Below are positions 1-9,039 of a stretch of 42,046 nucleotides of DNA, in pieces (within the stretch, counting starts at the first letter, position 1; every line of letters starts with the position of its first letter). The position numbers and the translations under genes were made by a program. The notes under the pieces were generated by a model. The model did no database searches. It saw only the letters and a list, made by a program, of their open reading frames with translations, and was not told the DNA's origin. Source of the stretch: Slackia heliotrinireducens (GTDB taxonomy: Bacteria > Actinomycetota > Aquicultoria > DYIV01). The stretch is from positions 2,329-44,374 of the forward strand of contig DYIV01000006.1 in the NCBI GenBank assembly GCA_020723435.1, in the 5' to 3' direction.

Positions 1-213
1 GGTTTCGAGATATCGATCAAGCAGCTCGTGGAGAAGATCGTGCAGCTCACGGGCTTCAAGGGCCAGATCCTCTGGGACGCCTCCAAGCCCGGCGGCCAGC
101 CCAGGCGCATGCTCGATACCTCCCGCGCCCGGCGGGAATTCGAGTTTGAGGCAAAGGTGCCGCTCGATGAGGGCCTGCGCCGCACAATCGAGTGGTTTGA
201 AGAGTCTCGCTAG
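1..213 (+). CDS. NAD-dependent sugar epimerase/reductase, C-terminal fragment (GDP-L-fucose synthase-like)
   Basis: The frame is open from base 1, so this is the 3' end of a gene that begins outside the window; about 70 residues are visible. The tail carries a [15 protein letters not shown] stretch followed by [12 protein letters not shown], the usual C-terminal signature of extended short-chain dehydrogenases acting on nucleotide sugars, especially GDP-L-fucose synthases, where 'KPDGTPRKLLD' is typical. These enzymes make activated deoxysugars in the cytoplasm for surface polysaccharide. The neighbouring Wzz/BY-kinase gene supports an exopolysaccharide role. The NAD-binding half is not visible, so the exact substrate cannot be decided. 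Confidence 0.75.
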   Translation, partial: GFEISIKQLVEKIVQLTGFKGQILWDASKPGGQPRRMLDTSRARREFEFEAKVPLDEGLRRTIEWFEESR

Positions 214-356
214 TCCTACCGCACTAGGGCCGCAGTATGAACCTGGGCGAATCCCGACCAATGGCGGCGGTGAGCTGTCGGCCCCGGTACCTCGTATGAT
301 AGAATAACCTGTACTTCTTCCGCGCCCGGAAGTGGCGCGAGAAGGAAAGGACGCAA

Positions 357-2069
357 GTGGAGCTGCAGGACTACCTCAAGATAGTCAAGCGCCGCAAGTG
401 GGTCATCATCGAGGCATTCGTGGTGGTTCTGGTTGCGGCTGTCGTCGCATCCCTCTTCCAGACGCGCATCTATGAGTCGACCGCGACTCTGCTCGTGCGC
501 GAGCGCGATCTTGGCTCGACGCTCTTCGGCCAGATCATGCCGGAGTTGTCGATGCAGCCGGAACGCTCGCTCCAGACCCAGCTCGACCTGGTGAAGCTTC
601 GTCCGATCGCCGAGACGACGATCGAAGAGCTCAACCTCAAGATCACGCCCGATCAGCTTCTGCAGAAGGTCACCGTCGACGCTCGCCCGCAGAGCAACCT
701 TCTGACCATCAGCGTCCAAGATCCAGACCCCAAGGTCTCGCAGCGGCTCGCCAATACGCTCGCCGAGCAGTACATCGTCTGGCAGCGCGCCCTCAACACG
801 CAAGACATCGTCGCCGCGCGCGACGAGGTCAAGTCGAAGATGGCCGACACGGAGAAGAACCTCGTCGGAATCGCCAAGCGAATCGGCAAGGCGGGCGGGA
901 CGAGTCAGATGCCGGAGGACCTGCGAGCCCAGTGGGGCATGGCGACGCAGCTGTATTCGATGCTAGCTGAGAAGTACGAGCAGCTGCGAATCCTCTCCGC
1001 GACGAACAGCGGGGGCAGCGTCTTGGTGGCCCCGGCGATTCAGACTGATAGCCCGGTGAAGCCTAATATCCCGAGGAACGGGGCGCTGGGCGCCATCCTC
1101 GGTCTCGCTCTGGGCATTGGCTTCGCGTTCGTCTTCGAGCATCTCGACGACACGATCAAGTCGAAGGCCGACGTCGAGGAGGTCCTCGGCCTGCCGGTCA
1201 TGGGCCAAATCCCGGTCAACAAGACGGCGATCTCCAGCGGGGTGCGAGAGATCGTGGTCAACACAGATCGTTTCTCCGCGCCGGCGGAGGCCTTCCGTAT
1301 CTTGCGAAGCAATCTTCACTACTCGGGTGTCGACAACGCGCTGCGCACCTTCGCGATCACCAGCCCCGGGCCGGAAGAGGGCAAGACGACGGTCACGGCA
1401 AATCTCGCCGCGGCCTTTGCGACCGCCGGCAAGCGGACCCGCGTCCTCTGCTGCGACCTGCGCAAGCCGGTCGGCCATGACATCTTTCACGTGCCGGACC
1501 GCGAGGGCCTGACCGACGTGCTCTGCGACAATGTCCCGCTGGCGGACGTCATTCGCATCGAAAGAGCGAGCGGCGTTCAGGTCGTCACGAGCGGGCCGAT
1601 TCCACCCGATCCATCCGAGCTGCTTGGCTCGAAACGCATGCAGGAAGTGTTGCAGGAGGCGGGCGAGGATATCGACGTTCTACTGCTGGACACTCCGCCG
1701 ATCGGCGGTGTCAGCGACACGCTCGAGCTGGCGTCGAAGGTCGATGGCGTACTGCTGGTCGTCAACGCCAACACGACCCCGCGTGAGGCGGCAAGGCGTG
1801 CGCTGGAGACGCTCAGAGGCGTCGACGCGAACGTGATCGGTGTGGTTCTCAACGGCGTCGAGCTCGGTGGGACGTACGGCTACGGCTACGGATACTACGG
1901 CTACCGCCATTCTGATACCCCGGCGGCGGGGACGGCCGCCAGGGATACGACGGCTGCTGCGGGGCCGGATGCCGCCGCGGAGGCCTCGGTGGTTGCGGAG
2001 CCGGGCGGTAACGGAGAGGGCGCCTCGAGCGAAGAGCAGGCCGTCGAGAAGCAGGCGCCTCTCACCTAG
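357..2069 (+). CDS. Polysaccharide co-polymerase fused to a bacterial tyrosine kinase (Wzz-BY-kinase)
   Basis: This 570-residue inner-membrane protein controls chain length and export of exopolysaccharide and autophosphorylates on tyrosines. A Wzz domain starts with a transmembrane helix at about residues 13-36 and ends at a second helix near 241-262. The cytoplasmic kinase follows: Walker A in GPEEGKTTVTANL (about 336-348), Walker A' in VLCCDLRKP (about 362), and Walker B in VLLLDTPP (about 440). A tyrosine cluster, YGYGYGYYGY, lies near 507-516 and is the expected autophosphorylation site. An acidic Ala/Gly-rich tail follows. The GTG start at 357 sits behind GAAGGAAAGG. Fusion of Wzz and kinase in one chain is common in diderms and also occurs in actinobacteria. 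A possible -10 (TATGAT, 295-300) lies upstream without a clear -35. Confidence 0.93.
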   Translation: MELQDYLKIVKRRKWVIIEAFVVVLVAAVVASLFQTRIYESTATLLVRERDLGSTLFGQIMPELSMQPERSLQTQLDLVKLRPIAETTIEELNLKITPDQLLQKVTVDARPQSNLLTISVQDPDPKVSQRLANTLAEQYIVWQRALNTQDIVAARDEVKSKMADTEKNLVGIAKRIGKAGGTSQMPEDLRAQWGMATQLYSMLAEKYEQLRILSATNSGGSVLVAPAIQTDSPVKPNIPRNGALGAILGLALGIGFAFVFEHLDDTIKSKADVEEVLGLPVMGQIPVNKTAISSGVREIVVNTDRFSAPAEAFRILRSNLHYSGVDNALRTFAITSPGPEEGKTTVTANLAAAFATAGKRTRVLCCDLRKPVGHDIFHVPDREGLTDVLCDNVPLADVIRIERASGVQVVTSGPIPPDPSELLGSKRMQEVLQEAGEDIDVLLLDTPPIGGVSDTLELASKVDGVLLVVNANTTPREAARRALETLRGVDANVIGVVLNGVELGGTYGYGYGYYGYRHSDTPAAGTAARDTTAAAGPDAAAEASVVAEPGGNGEGASSEEQAVEKQAPLT

Positions 2070-2130
2070 AGCGATCTTCCGCGGACTGCGAGCGTTCGGT
2101 GTGAACTTCAGGGCACAGACAGGAGGCGGC

Positions 2131-2715
2131 ATGGCCATGACCAAGGAGCAGCAGATACGGCTTCTGCAAATCGGCCTGCCCGCGCTCTGCGTACTGCTGG
2201 CTGTTCTACTGTTCGCCCCCATCTTTCCAGCAACCGGAGCAGGCCATGGTCGCATGGGCGGCGCGGCGGCAATCTACGGTTTCTTCGGCGGAGACCGCCA
2301 AGGCTGGGACAGTGAGGGATACCTGTCGGATCTGGTTACTCTTCCGGGCGCCGGTGAGCTGAAGCCGGGCGCCACGATAAGGGGAGCCGGCGCCCAGTCG
2401 CTGTGGGCCGCCGTTGCCCAGCAGATGAAGAAAGCCTCCGCCAAGGGTGGCAAGGACGCCAACGGCGAGGCCGTCGGTGGCGGTGGCGCAGCCGACGATC
2501 AGTCGCCCGGCGGCGAGTCCGGTTCGGGCGGAGGCGGCTCCGGCGCAGGCGGAGGATACACGGCCGCCGACGTCGTCAGCTACACGATCACGAGCGTAGT
2601 CAAGCACAGTTCGACGAGCGCCACGGTATATGGTACGGCGACGATGCGCGACGGAAACGTCGTCTCCGGGTCCGTTCACTGCGTGAAGGTCAACGGCCAG
2701 TGGCAGGTCGGCTGA
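2131..2715 (+). CDS. Membrane-anchored protein of unknown function with Gly-rich linker
   Basis: The protein is not recognised. The ATG at 2131 is chosen over the longer ORF because AGGAGG lies seven bases upstream and the product then starts with a sensible membrane anchor (LLQIGLPALCVLLAVLLFAP, about residues 11-30). The 194-residue product has an extracytoplasmic part, a low-complexity Gly/Ser linker near residues 120-147, and a C-terminal beta-rich segment of about 50 residues ending VHCVKVNGQWQVG. It lies 61 bases after the Wzz-kinase and directly before a secreted protein, so it is probably part of the surface-polysaccharide transcription unit. A structural or assembly role outside the membrane is only an inference. 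Confidence 0.8.
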   Translation: MAMTKEQQIRLLQIGLPALCVLLAVLLFAPIFPATGAGHGRMGGAAAIYGFFGGDRQGWDSEGYLSDLVTLPGAGELKPGATIRGAGAQSLWAAVAQQMKKASAKGGKDANGEAVGGGGAADDQSPGGESGSGGGGSGAGGGYTAADVVSYTITSVVKHSSTSATVYGTATMRDGNVVSGSVHCVKVNGQWQVG

Positions 2716-2734
2716 TAGACGAGGTTTGCAGCGC

Positions 2735-4594
2735 ATGTTGGCTAGAGTCAGAGCAGCATTCATCGCAGTAACGCTTCTGGTGTGCTCGGCACTTGCGCTC
2801 CCCCAGGTCGCCTCGGCGGCAATCCCCGACATCGTCAACGACCCTCTGATCCGCGCGATGTTCCCCATCAACGAGCTGCGCGACATCACCGGCTACAACG
2901 GTCCCAGGACGTACCTATTCATCGGACAGAACTCCTACGAGCTGCGAACGACCGGCGGGTTCATCTCGCGTGTGGGGCTCGTGAAATTCGAGAACGGCAA
3001 CGTCCAATTCACGTGGCTGAAGTACACCTACGATCTCGACCATGAGTATGGCGACTACTTGGCACTCCATCCCGAACAGGGAGAGCTGCCGCCCTACCCG
3101 CTCGGTGTCCTCGGCACAGGCTTCTGGTATTTGCGCGACAGGAACTGGTATCCCGACTTCAAGGTGTCGGCACAAGACATGCAGACGCTCTTCTCCAAGG
3201 AAGCAACGGCCTGGAACGCAAGTGCGCCCGCGACCGAGACCATCCCGCTCAACCCGCCCTACTCCGTCGACGGTGTCATCGCCGTCGACGAAAGCGTCGG
3301 CTCCTACATCCTCGGCGCCACCGGACCGGTCACACTCGACGATCCCGGCGAGCCCTACGACGGCGCGATCCTCAACGCCGACAACTTCGGCCTCTACTGC
3401 CAGTGGTACGAGACGTCCGGCTTGGAGACGGGTGGCGGGCGCAAGTTCTTCCAGGCCGTCTCCGACGCGCTGCGCAACAAGATGGACAGTGCCGGTTCCG
3501 GCACGCAGTCAGCCATCGCCATGGCCTTCATCCGAGCACTGGCCGACCACCACATCCAGATGTACTCAAACAAGGCCGCCAACCAGGCCGCTCTGGAGAA
3601 GCTCGATTGGGCGGGGCGCGCGCTGCCCCTGGCCGGCGACTTCCTGCACATCAGCGATACCAACATCGGCGGCGTCGGCGGCAAGGGCAACAAGGTCAAC
3701 ATGTACATCCGCCGCTCGATCACCAAGGGCGTCACCCTGTACGGGAAGAACGGCTCGTCCAACGAGGCGAGCATGACCTACTACAACGCCGGCCTGCCGG
3801 GTTACTTCAACTACTTCACTGATCCGAATACCAACCCTCCCCTTGAGCCGGACTACTCGCGGCTGGAGGGCGCCTACTACCGTGGCTACACTCGCGCCTT
3901 CGTGCCCTCCAACGCGGAGCTCGACAGGGACCGATGTGTCTATGACCCAAACGGCTTCCTGCGCAACATCCTGGAGGGCTCGATGAGCCGCCGATGGTTC
4001 GGTTCGTGGAGTGGGTTCACCGGCGGAGGCCTGGCGCCGGGACAGACCCAGACGATCAGCTACCGCTACACCCTGCCGAGCGCGCTGCTGTCGGTATCCA
4101 ACGGCTACATCTACCGGCTCCAGGTGCAGAAGCAGGCCGGCACGAACGCCGATCAGTTCAGGCTCAACGTCTCGTCTCCGTACCTGTTCGTCAAAGGTGT
4201 CACCGGCGTCAGTCCCAACTACACCAATTGGCACTATGTGCGATACCTTGGCGATCTCCAGTACGACAAGCTTATCCAGGTCGTGCTGACCCCGGTCTAT
4301 CTGTCCAGGCCGGCGGCGACCGTGCGGGCGGGAAGGTACGCTTCGTTCCGTGGCTACATGTCGCCCTATCACGCGCGCTCCCCGGCGTACTTCGAGGTCT
4401 ACCGCAGGATCGGGCGCCGCTACGTGCGCGTCGCGGTCTTGAGGGCCTATGGGCTGAGCTACAACGCCTACAATCGCCGGCTGGCGGTGCGCTACCGCGT
4501 GCCGGCGCGAGGCTACTACAAGGTCCGGCTGCGCGCGCCCGGCAAGTATCGCGGCTCGTTCGTAACCGGCTACTACGCCTTCACCGCCCGGTAA
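2735..4594 (+). CDS. Large secreted protein with C-terminal Ig-like domain, function unknown
   Basis: The 619-residue product begins with a clear signal peptide (MLARVRAAFIAVTLLVCSAL, cleavage probably after ASA near residue 28). The ATG at 2735 is preferred to the TTG at 2726 because GAGG at 2721-2724 is correctly spaced only for the ATG. There is no other membrane segment. The central 450 residues are rich in aromatic residues, Asn and Gly and match no family I recognise. The last 95 or so residues (from about SRPAATVRAGRYASFRGY) resemble the Ig-like cell-surface modules found in actinobacterial secreted proteins and are strikingly rich in Tyr and Arg. Its place at the end of the polysaccharide locus suggests a cell-surface or matrix protein. 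Confidence 0.85.
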   Translation: MLARVRAAFIAVTLLVCSALALPQVASAAIPDIVNDPLIRAMFPINELRDITGYNGPRTYLFIGQNSYELRTTGGFISRVGLVKFENGNVQFTWLKYTYDLDHEYGDYLALHPEQGELPPYPLGVLGTGFWYLRDRNWYPDFKVSAQDMQTLFSKEATAWNASAPATETIPLNPPYSVDGVIAVDESVGSYILGATGPVTLDDPGEPYDGAILNADNFGLYCQWYETSGLETGGGRKFFQAVSDALRNKMDSAGSGTQSAIAMAFIRALADHHIQMYSNKAANQAALEKLDWAGRALPLAGDFLHISDTNIGGVGGKGNKVNMYIRRSITKGVTLYGKNGSSNEASMTYYNAGLPGYFNYFTDPNTNPPLEPDYSRLEGAYYRGYTRAFVPSNAELDRDRCVYDPNGFLRNILEGSMSRRWFGSWSGFTGGGLAPGQTQTISYRYTLPSALLSVSNGYIYRLQVQKQAGTNADQFRLNVSSPYLFVKGVTGVSPNYTNWHYVRYLGDLQYDKLIQVVLTPVYLSRPAATVRAGRYASFRGYMSPYHARSPAYFEVYRRIGRRYVRVAVLRAYGLSYNAYNRRLAVRYRVPARGYYKVRLRAPGKYRGSFVTGYYAFTAR

Positions 4595-4597
4595 CGT

Positions 4598-4651
4598 CCC
4601 CGGCGCGTTTCGCCACCGCCTCTTCCCCGGCGCATTCCGCCATCGCCTCTT
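4598..4651. repeat. 27-bp imperfect tandem duplication
   Basis: Two adjacent 27-base units, 4598-4624 and 4625-4651, both begin CCCCGGCGC and end CGCCTCTT, differing at three positions. They lie directly after the stop codon of the secreted-protein gene, outside coding sequence. They do not form an obvious terminator. Confidence 0.75.
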
Positions 4652-4791
4652 CCATCGCACAATCGTCGTACAGATATCGCCGCGTACACCGATAACCTAG
4701 AGTGTGCCGCGCACATCGCGGCAGTGTGTCGTTGGGCTGCGAGTGCGCGGAGTGCTTGGAGTCGAACGAACGCGTGATGGAAAGGCCGCTC

Positions 4792-5694
4792 ATGCTCTAC
4801 GAACAGCGCAGGAGGAACCTATGGTTCTCGCGCCTCGTCGGTGTCGGATTCATCGCCGCGGTGGTCTTCATCCTATTCGCCGTCGTCACACTGGTCTTCG
4901 GCGGGGACGCTTTCTGGTTTGCCCTCTCGCTCGGCGTCCTCCTGGCCGTTATCGTCATAGGCTATTTGAAGACCGACCGATGGATACTGAGAAGATTCTT
5001 GCGCGAGACCGTGATGCCGCCGCGCAAGGTGCGCGATGCCCTCGAGGAGATGGCGATTGCAGCCGGCATACCGACACCGATCATCTACGTCATCGAGACG
5101 AGGACTCTCAACGCCTTCGCGCTGGGCAGAGAGCCGGCCTTTGGGGTTGTCGTCGTCACGAAGGGCCTCGTCGACACGCTTGACCAGGACGAGCTTCGGG
5201 CCGTCCTTGCCCATGAGATTGCGCACATACTCAACGGGGACAGTATGGCCGGTGGGCTCATGGCAATGATGGCCTACGCGGCCAACAGGATTCCGGCGAT
5301 CAGTATCCCGTTTCTGCGCCTGGCCGGCGTGGCCGCCGGGGCCGGTCAGTACACCGTTCTTCTGCCGGTTCTGGTGATCGTGGCGGTCTGCTGGATGCTT
5401 CCGCCGCTGGTGCGCCTCTCACAGATCCTCTTCGGTCGCAGCCGGGAGCTGCTCGCCGACAACACCGCGGTCCTGTTGACACGCGATCCGGAGGCCTTGA
5501 TCAGGGCGCTCGACAAGGTCGAGCGATACTCCAGCGTTGTGCTCAAGGCGGGTCTTTCCACATCGCACCTGTTTATCACCTCTCCGAGACCGTGGTGGAA
5601 CTCCGATCTGATCTCCACGCACCCGCCCATGGCCAAGCGCATCGAGCGCATTCGTCATACGACCGCCGTGCCGATCGCCGCGGACGTCATCTAG
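4792..5694 (+). CDS. htpX: M48-family membrane zinc metalloprotease, HtpX-like
   Basis: This is a 300-residue membrane protease that degrades damaged membrane proteins, with its active site facing the cytoplasm. Two N-terminal helices occupy about residues 14-58. The zinc-binding HEXXH motif is visible as LAHEIAHILNGD (about residues 140-151), and the distal glutamate is probably in RSRELLADNTAV. Two more hydrophobic stretches follow the HEXXH motif. The ORF is open from 4702, but the ATG at 4792 has GGAAAGG six bases upstream and gives the normal family length and the usual MLYEQ-type N-terminus. The protein ends with the characteristic STHPPMAKRIERI. It appears monocistronic. Confidence 0.92.
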   Translation: MLYEQRRRNLWFSRLVGVGFIAAVVFILFAVVTLVFGGDAFWFALSLGVLLAVIVIGYLKTDRWILRRFLRETVMPPRKVRDALEEMAIAAGIPTPIIYVIETRTLNAFALGREPAFGVVVVTKGLVDTLDQDELRAVLAHEIAHILNGDSMAGGLMAMMAYAANRIPAISIPFLRLAGVAAGAGQYTVLLPVLVIVAVCWMLPPLVRLSQILFGRSRELLADNTAVLLTRDPEALIRALDKVERYSSVVLKAGLSTSHLFITSPRPWWNSDLISTHPPMAKRIERIRHTTAVPIAADVI

Positions 5695-5824
5695 CTCGCC
5701 GCCGCTGCTCGTCCAGCGCCGCCGCTCGCAGTCGCGCCACTCCTCCCCGTCGCGCCACCGCTCGCCCGCGCCGCTGAGCAGCCGATAGGTTGGCACTGTT
5801 GTTGCTCCTGTCTCTCGAAGGGTG

Positions 5825-5866
5825 GGTGGCTGCTACGCGCAGCTCATCGGCAACACAGCAGCCACC
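5825..5866. promoter_or_regulatory. 10-bp perfect inverted repeat ahead of the zinc-ribbon/DUF2318 operon
   Basis: GGTGGCTGCT (5825-5834) is an exact inverted repeat of AGCAGCCACC (5857-5866) with a 22-base loop. It lies 37-78 bases upstream of the GTG at 5903. It may be a regulatory hairpin in the leader or a binding site. No T-tract follows, so it is not a standard terminator. Confidence 0.45.
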
Positions 5867-5902
5867 ACCTCTGCATTGCCGGATGACAGGGGCGAGGCGC
5901 AA

Positions 5903-7282
5903 GTGAGAGTTCGAGCAATCCGGGCGGGCCGCGAAAGGGCACTCACAACAACGTCCTCAAGGGCGCTCATTCTCCTAGGTCTTTCCGTGGTGCTGCTCGT
6001 GCCGGCGTGGGCAAGGCCCGCGAGCTCCGAGCCGGCAACGACCGGCTCGGCCGCAATGCGGCCGGCGCGCGCACAGTCGGCCGTAACGGACGCCGACAGG
6101 GCCCGGTCGAAGGTCGCGTTCACGCACATGCGACTCTCCATCTGGCCGGAATACGACGACCCGCGCGTGCTCGTCATCATGGAACCCGTCCTAGACGATT
6201 CGGTCAGACTACCCACGAAGGTCTCCTTCCTCGTTCCCAGGGGCGCCAGCGTCAGCATGGCCTGCGAGGTGGCGCCGGGCGGCGCGCACAGCTGCCGTCC
6301 TAAGGAAATCACGCGCCGCGGCGCCTGGGATGAGATCGGCTACATGGTCCTCACAGAGCGGAGACTGTTTCTCGAGTATCACTACGATCCCGACCTCGGT
6401 TCGCCAAACAGGCGACTCGATTTCAACTACTTGTCCACCGCCGTGATTGGACGTCTCGACGTCGAGGTCCAGCAACCTGTCGGCGCGACCGGATTCACGA
6501 TGACCCCGCGGCCGCAGGCTACGGTGAAGACCCCCGGCGGATTCGTGTATCACCAGTATGGGTTCGGCGAGGTTCGCCCGGGCAAGGCGGTGTCTGTGGC
6601 GATCGGCTACGCGAAGGCCGATCGGGAGGCCGCGGCTCCTGCCACGGCGGCTGGTCGCGCGGTCGGGGAGCCTCGCGCCGCGGAGCAGCCTCGGGCGACT
6701 TCCGGGACCGGAAGGGGTTTGGACGTCGCCGTCGGGTTGTTCGGTCTCGCGGGCCTCATCGGCGCCGTCGCGTACCTGTTGCTCTTGGGAGCCACGACCG
6801 CGCCCGAGGCACCCGACAAGACGCCGGAGGGGAAGCGGGTGTCAGGGCCGGGAGCTCACGCAGGCAGTGCGCCGGGGGCAGGAGCCGAAGCGAGCGGTAG
6901 GGCGGCGGCCGAAGCGGGATCCAAGGCGGGCAACGGGGCAGGGAATGAAGTGGGGGCCGGGGATGGCGAGGGGGCTCGTGAGGGGGCTGGCGAGAGAGTC
7001 GGCGATGGAGCTGGCGAGGGAGCGGTCCTATGCAGCAACTGCGGTGCCGGACTTGGGCTGGCCGATACCGAGTGTCCTCGTTGCGGCATGTCACAAGAAT
7101 TGGTCTGTGTCAGATGTGGCGCCCGGTGCGGGCGCGACAACGAGTTCTGCCCCGAGTGTGGCGCGGAACTTGCTATCCTGGCCAGACAGCGGAACATCAC
7201 GTTGGTTGACGCCAACGACCTGGCGGAAAGGATGAGAGCGCATGGCGAAGGCGGAGAAGAAGCCGGTCGGGAAGAAGGGTAA
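5903..7282 (+). CDS. Membrane protein with extracytoplasmic domain and tandem C-terminal zinc ribbons
   Basis: The start chosen is GTG 5903, with AGGGGCGAGG just upstream, giving 459 residues. A signal anchor (ALILLGLSVVLLVPAWA) is followed by an extracytoplasmic domain of about 200 residues that contains a WPEYDDPRVLVIMEP segment; I have no functional name for it. A second helix (about 272-297, LFGLAGLIGAVAYLLLLG) leads into a low-complexity Gly/Ala/Glu linker and then two cytoplasmic zinc ribbons (CSNCG...CPRCG and CVRCG...CPECG, about 377-422). The gene overlaps the next by 41 bases, so it is clearly co-translated with the DUF2318 gene. The topology suggests an envelope sensor or scaffold with metal-binding fingers inside the cell. 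Confidence 0.82.
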   Translation: MRVRAIRAGRERALTTTSSRALILLGLSVVLLVPAWARPASSEPATTGSAAMRPARAQSAVTDADRARSKVAFTHMRLSIWPEYDDPRVLVIMEPVLDDSVRLPTKVSFLVPRGASVSMACEVAPGGAHSCRPKEITRRGAWDEIGYMVLTERRLFLEYHYDPDLGSPNRRLDFNYLSTAVIGRLDVEVQQPVGATGFTMTPRPQATVKTPGGFVYHQYGFGEVRPGKAVSVAIGYAKADREAAAPATAAGRAVGEPRAAEQPRATSGTGRGLDVAVGLFGLAGLIGAVAYLLLLGATTAPEAPDKTPEGKRVSGPGAHAGSAPGAGAEASGRAAAEAGSKAGNGAGNEVGAGDGEGAREGAGERVGDGAGEGAVLCSNCGAGLGLADTECPRCGMSQELVCVRCGARCGRDNEFCPECGAELAILARQRNITLVDANDLAERMRAHGEGGEEAGREEG

Positions 7283-7874
7283 GAAGCGGCCGAACGGTCT
7301 GCGAGAACGGAAGCGGGAGGAGTTCGAGCGAGAGGGCGCCGGGTCGCCTGCCCGGTCGTGGATGATCGCGGCGGCAATCGGATTCTCGCTCATGGCGATT
7401 GTGGGATTCGCAATGGTCAGGGCCGGCTCGCAGTCCGAGCCGGAGCGCGCGGCCGTCACGGGATCCCAAGACTATACGGCCTCGGGCAACGTCGAGATGA
7501 CCGACGTCAAGGCGAAGGTCGCCGGAGGCAAGGTGGTCTTCCCACTGCCCGTGCTCAAGGAGAAGAAGCTGCTCTACTTCAAATACCAGAAGGACGGCGT
7601 CGACGTTCCATTGATGGCCATGCTCACGCCCTCCGGTCGCGTCTTCACGGGCAGCTCGATGTGCGAGCCGTGCCGGTCTGATAGATTTCACACCGAGCCC
7701 GACGGAACGCTGACCTGCAATGCGTGCGGGACGAAGTGGGACCTCGAGACGCTCAAGGGTATCTCGGGTGGGTGCCCGAACTATCCGCCACAGGAGATGA
7801 AGAACGAAGTCCGCGGCGGGCAGATCGTGCTCAAGGAAGGCGACGTTCGCGGATGGCAGCCCAGACCCGTGTAG
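7242..7874 (+). CDS. DUF2318 (FtrD-like) Fe-S/Cys-motif membrane protein
   Basis: The 210-residue protein has a basic N-terminus, one membrane helix (about 39-58), and an external domain ending in the DUF2318 cysteine signature: MCEPCRSDRF, then LTCNACGTKWD, then SGGCPNYPP (about residues 140-184). The family is best known from iron-uptake loci beside FTR1 permeases and periplasmic P19/FetP, where the Cys-rich domain is thought to bind a metal or cofactor and to supply or accept electrons during iron transport. ATG 7242 has GGAAAGG upstream and lies inside the end of the previous gene. An ABC permease and ATPase follow after 10 and 0 bases, matching the known accessory set, but no FTR1 or P19 gene is visible here. 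Confidence 0.85.
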   Translation: MAKAEKKPVGKKGKKRPNGLRERKREEFEREGAGSPARSWMIAAAIGFSLMAIVGFAMVRAGSQSEPERAAVTGSQDYTASGNVEMTDVKAKVAGGKVVFPLPVLKEKKLLYFKYQKDGVDVPLMAMLTPSGRVFTGSSMCEPCRSDRFHTEPDGTLTCNACGTKWDLETLKGISGGCPNYPPQEMKNEVRGGQIVLKEGDVRGWQPRPV

Positions 7875-7884
7875 GGAATCGGGG

Positions 7885-9039
7885 ATGAGAATCCTAGCGA
7901 TCGCTCTCAACAACCTTAGACGACGCAAGGGCCGGACGCTCTTCCAGGCGCTCGGCCTTCTCATCGGCATTGCCGCGGTGGTGACGCTCGTCGCGGTCAC
8001 GACGGCGATGCGCGCCGACCTTGAGAAGAAGATCGACGAGTTCGGATCCAACCTCGTCATCGTCCCCAAGGCAAACGACCTTTCGCTGTCCTACGGCGGC
8101 ATCACCCTTCCCAACACGGCGGGCGCGAAGTACCTGCGAGAGAAGGATGCCGCGCTCATCCGCACCATCCCTGACGGCGAGAGCATCAACGTCGTGGCGC
8201 CCAAGCTGCTCGCTCCAGTAGAGGCCGACGCCAGACGTCTGCTCATGGTGGGAGTCTTGTTCCCGGAGGAGCTCAGGGCCAAGAAATGGTGGCGCCTGCG
8301 CGGCACGAAGCCGACGGCGCCGGATCAGGTGATCGTCGGCGCCAACGCCGGCTCGAAGCTCGGCGTGCGCCCCGGGAGCCCGATTGAAGTCAACGGCGAG
8401 AAGTTCCAGGTGGCGGCGCTGCTGCGCCCAACCGGATCGAGTGAGGACGATCTGATCTTCGCCGACCTGCACAGGACTCAGAACTTGCTCGGCGTGCCCG
8501 GCAAGGTGAGCATGATCGAGGTCTCCGCGTGGTGCTCGAGCTGTCCGATCGAGAGGATTGTCGCCCAGACCGCGTATGTTCTGCCCAGCGCCAAGGTGAC
8601 GGCGGTCAAGCAGGCGGCTGCGGCGCGCAAGACGACCGTCGACCTGGTCACGAAGTTCTCACTCGGCATCGCCGGCGCCGTGCTTGCCGTGGGGGCGCTG
8701 ATCGTCTTCACGACGATGATGGCATCGGTCAGCGAGCGTACGCGGGAGATCGGCGTCTTCAGGGCGATCGGTTTTCGCAAGAGGCACGTGATGAAGATAT
8801 TCTTCTTTGAGATACTCCTGCTGAGCCTGCTGGCAGGAGCCGCGGGTTTTGTTGTGGGCACGGGAGGGGCGCAGCTACTGGCGCCGCGCCTGGCGGGTGC
8901 GGCGGTCTCCGTCAGATGGGATCCGCTCGTCGCCGCGGGGGCGATTGTCCTGGCGCTCGTCATCGGCTTCGGGGCAAGTTGGTACCCGGCGCGTCGCGCG
9001 TCACAGCTGGACCCGGTCGAGGCGCTGAGGAGTCTGTAG
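7885..9039 (+). CDS. FtsX/MacB-type ABC transporter permease
   Basis: The 384-residue protein has the MacB/FtsX layout: an N-terminal helix (about 18-40), a large extracytoplasmic domain of about 200 residues, and three C-terminal helices (about 255-285, 305-330, 348-372). RTREIGVFRAIGFRKRHV is the usual coupling-helix motif and it ends with RRASQLDPVEALRSL, typical of the family. Such permeases usually do not move substrate across the bilayer but transmit mechanical force to envelope partners. The ATPase gene begins on the next base. Homologous permeases lie beside DUF2318 genes in iron-uptake clusters, so a role in envelope iron or redox handling is likely. CSSCPIERIV in the external domain is an extra Cys pair. 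Confidence 0.92.
   Translation: MRILAIALNNLRRRKGRTLFQALGLLIGIAAVVTLVAVTTAMRADLEKKIDEFGSNLVIVPKANDLSLSYGGITLPNTAGAKYLREKDAALIRTIPDGESINVVAPKLLAPVEADARRLLMVGVLFPEELRAKKWWRLRGTKPTAPDQVIVGANAGSKLGVRPGSPIEVNGEKFQVAALLRPTGSSEDDLIFADLHRTQNLLGVPGKVSMIEVSAWCSSCPIERIVAQTAYVLPSAKVTAVKQAAAARKTTVDLVTKFSLGIAGAVLAVGALIVFTTMMASVSERTREIGVFRAIGFRKRHVMKIFFFEILLLSLLAGAAGFVVGTGGAQLLAPRLAGAAVSVRWDPLVAAGAIVLALVIGFGASWYPARRASQLDPVEALRSL

Noticed and set aside
3566-4660. 364-residue minus-strand ORF opposite the secreted protein
   Set aside because: Shadow frame; composition is Arg/Val/Ala rich and it spans the stop and the tandem repeat.
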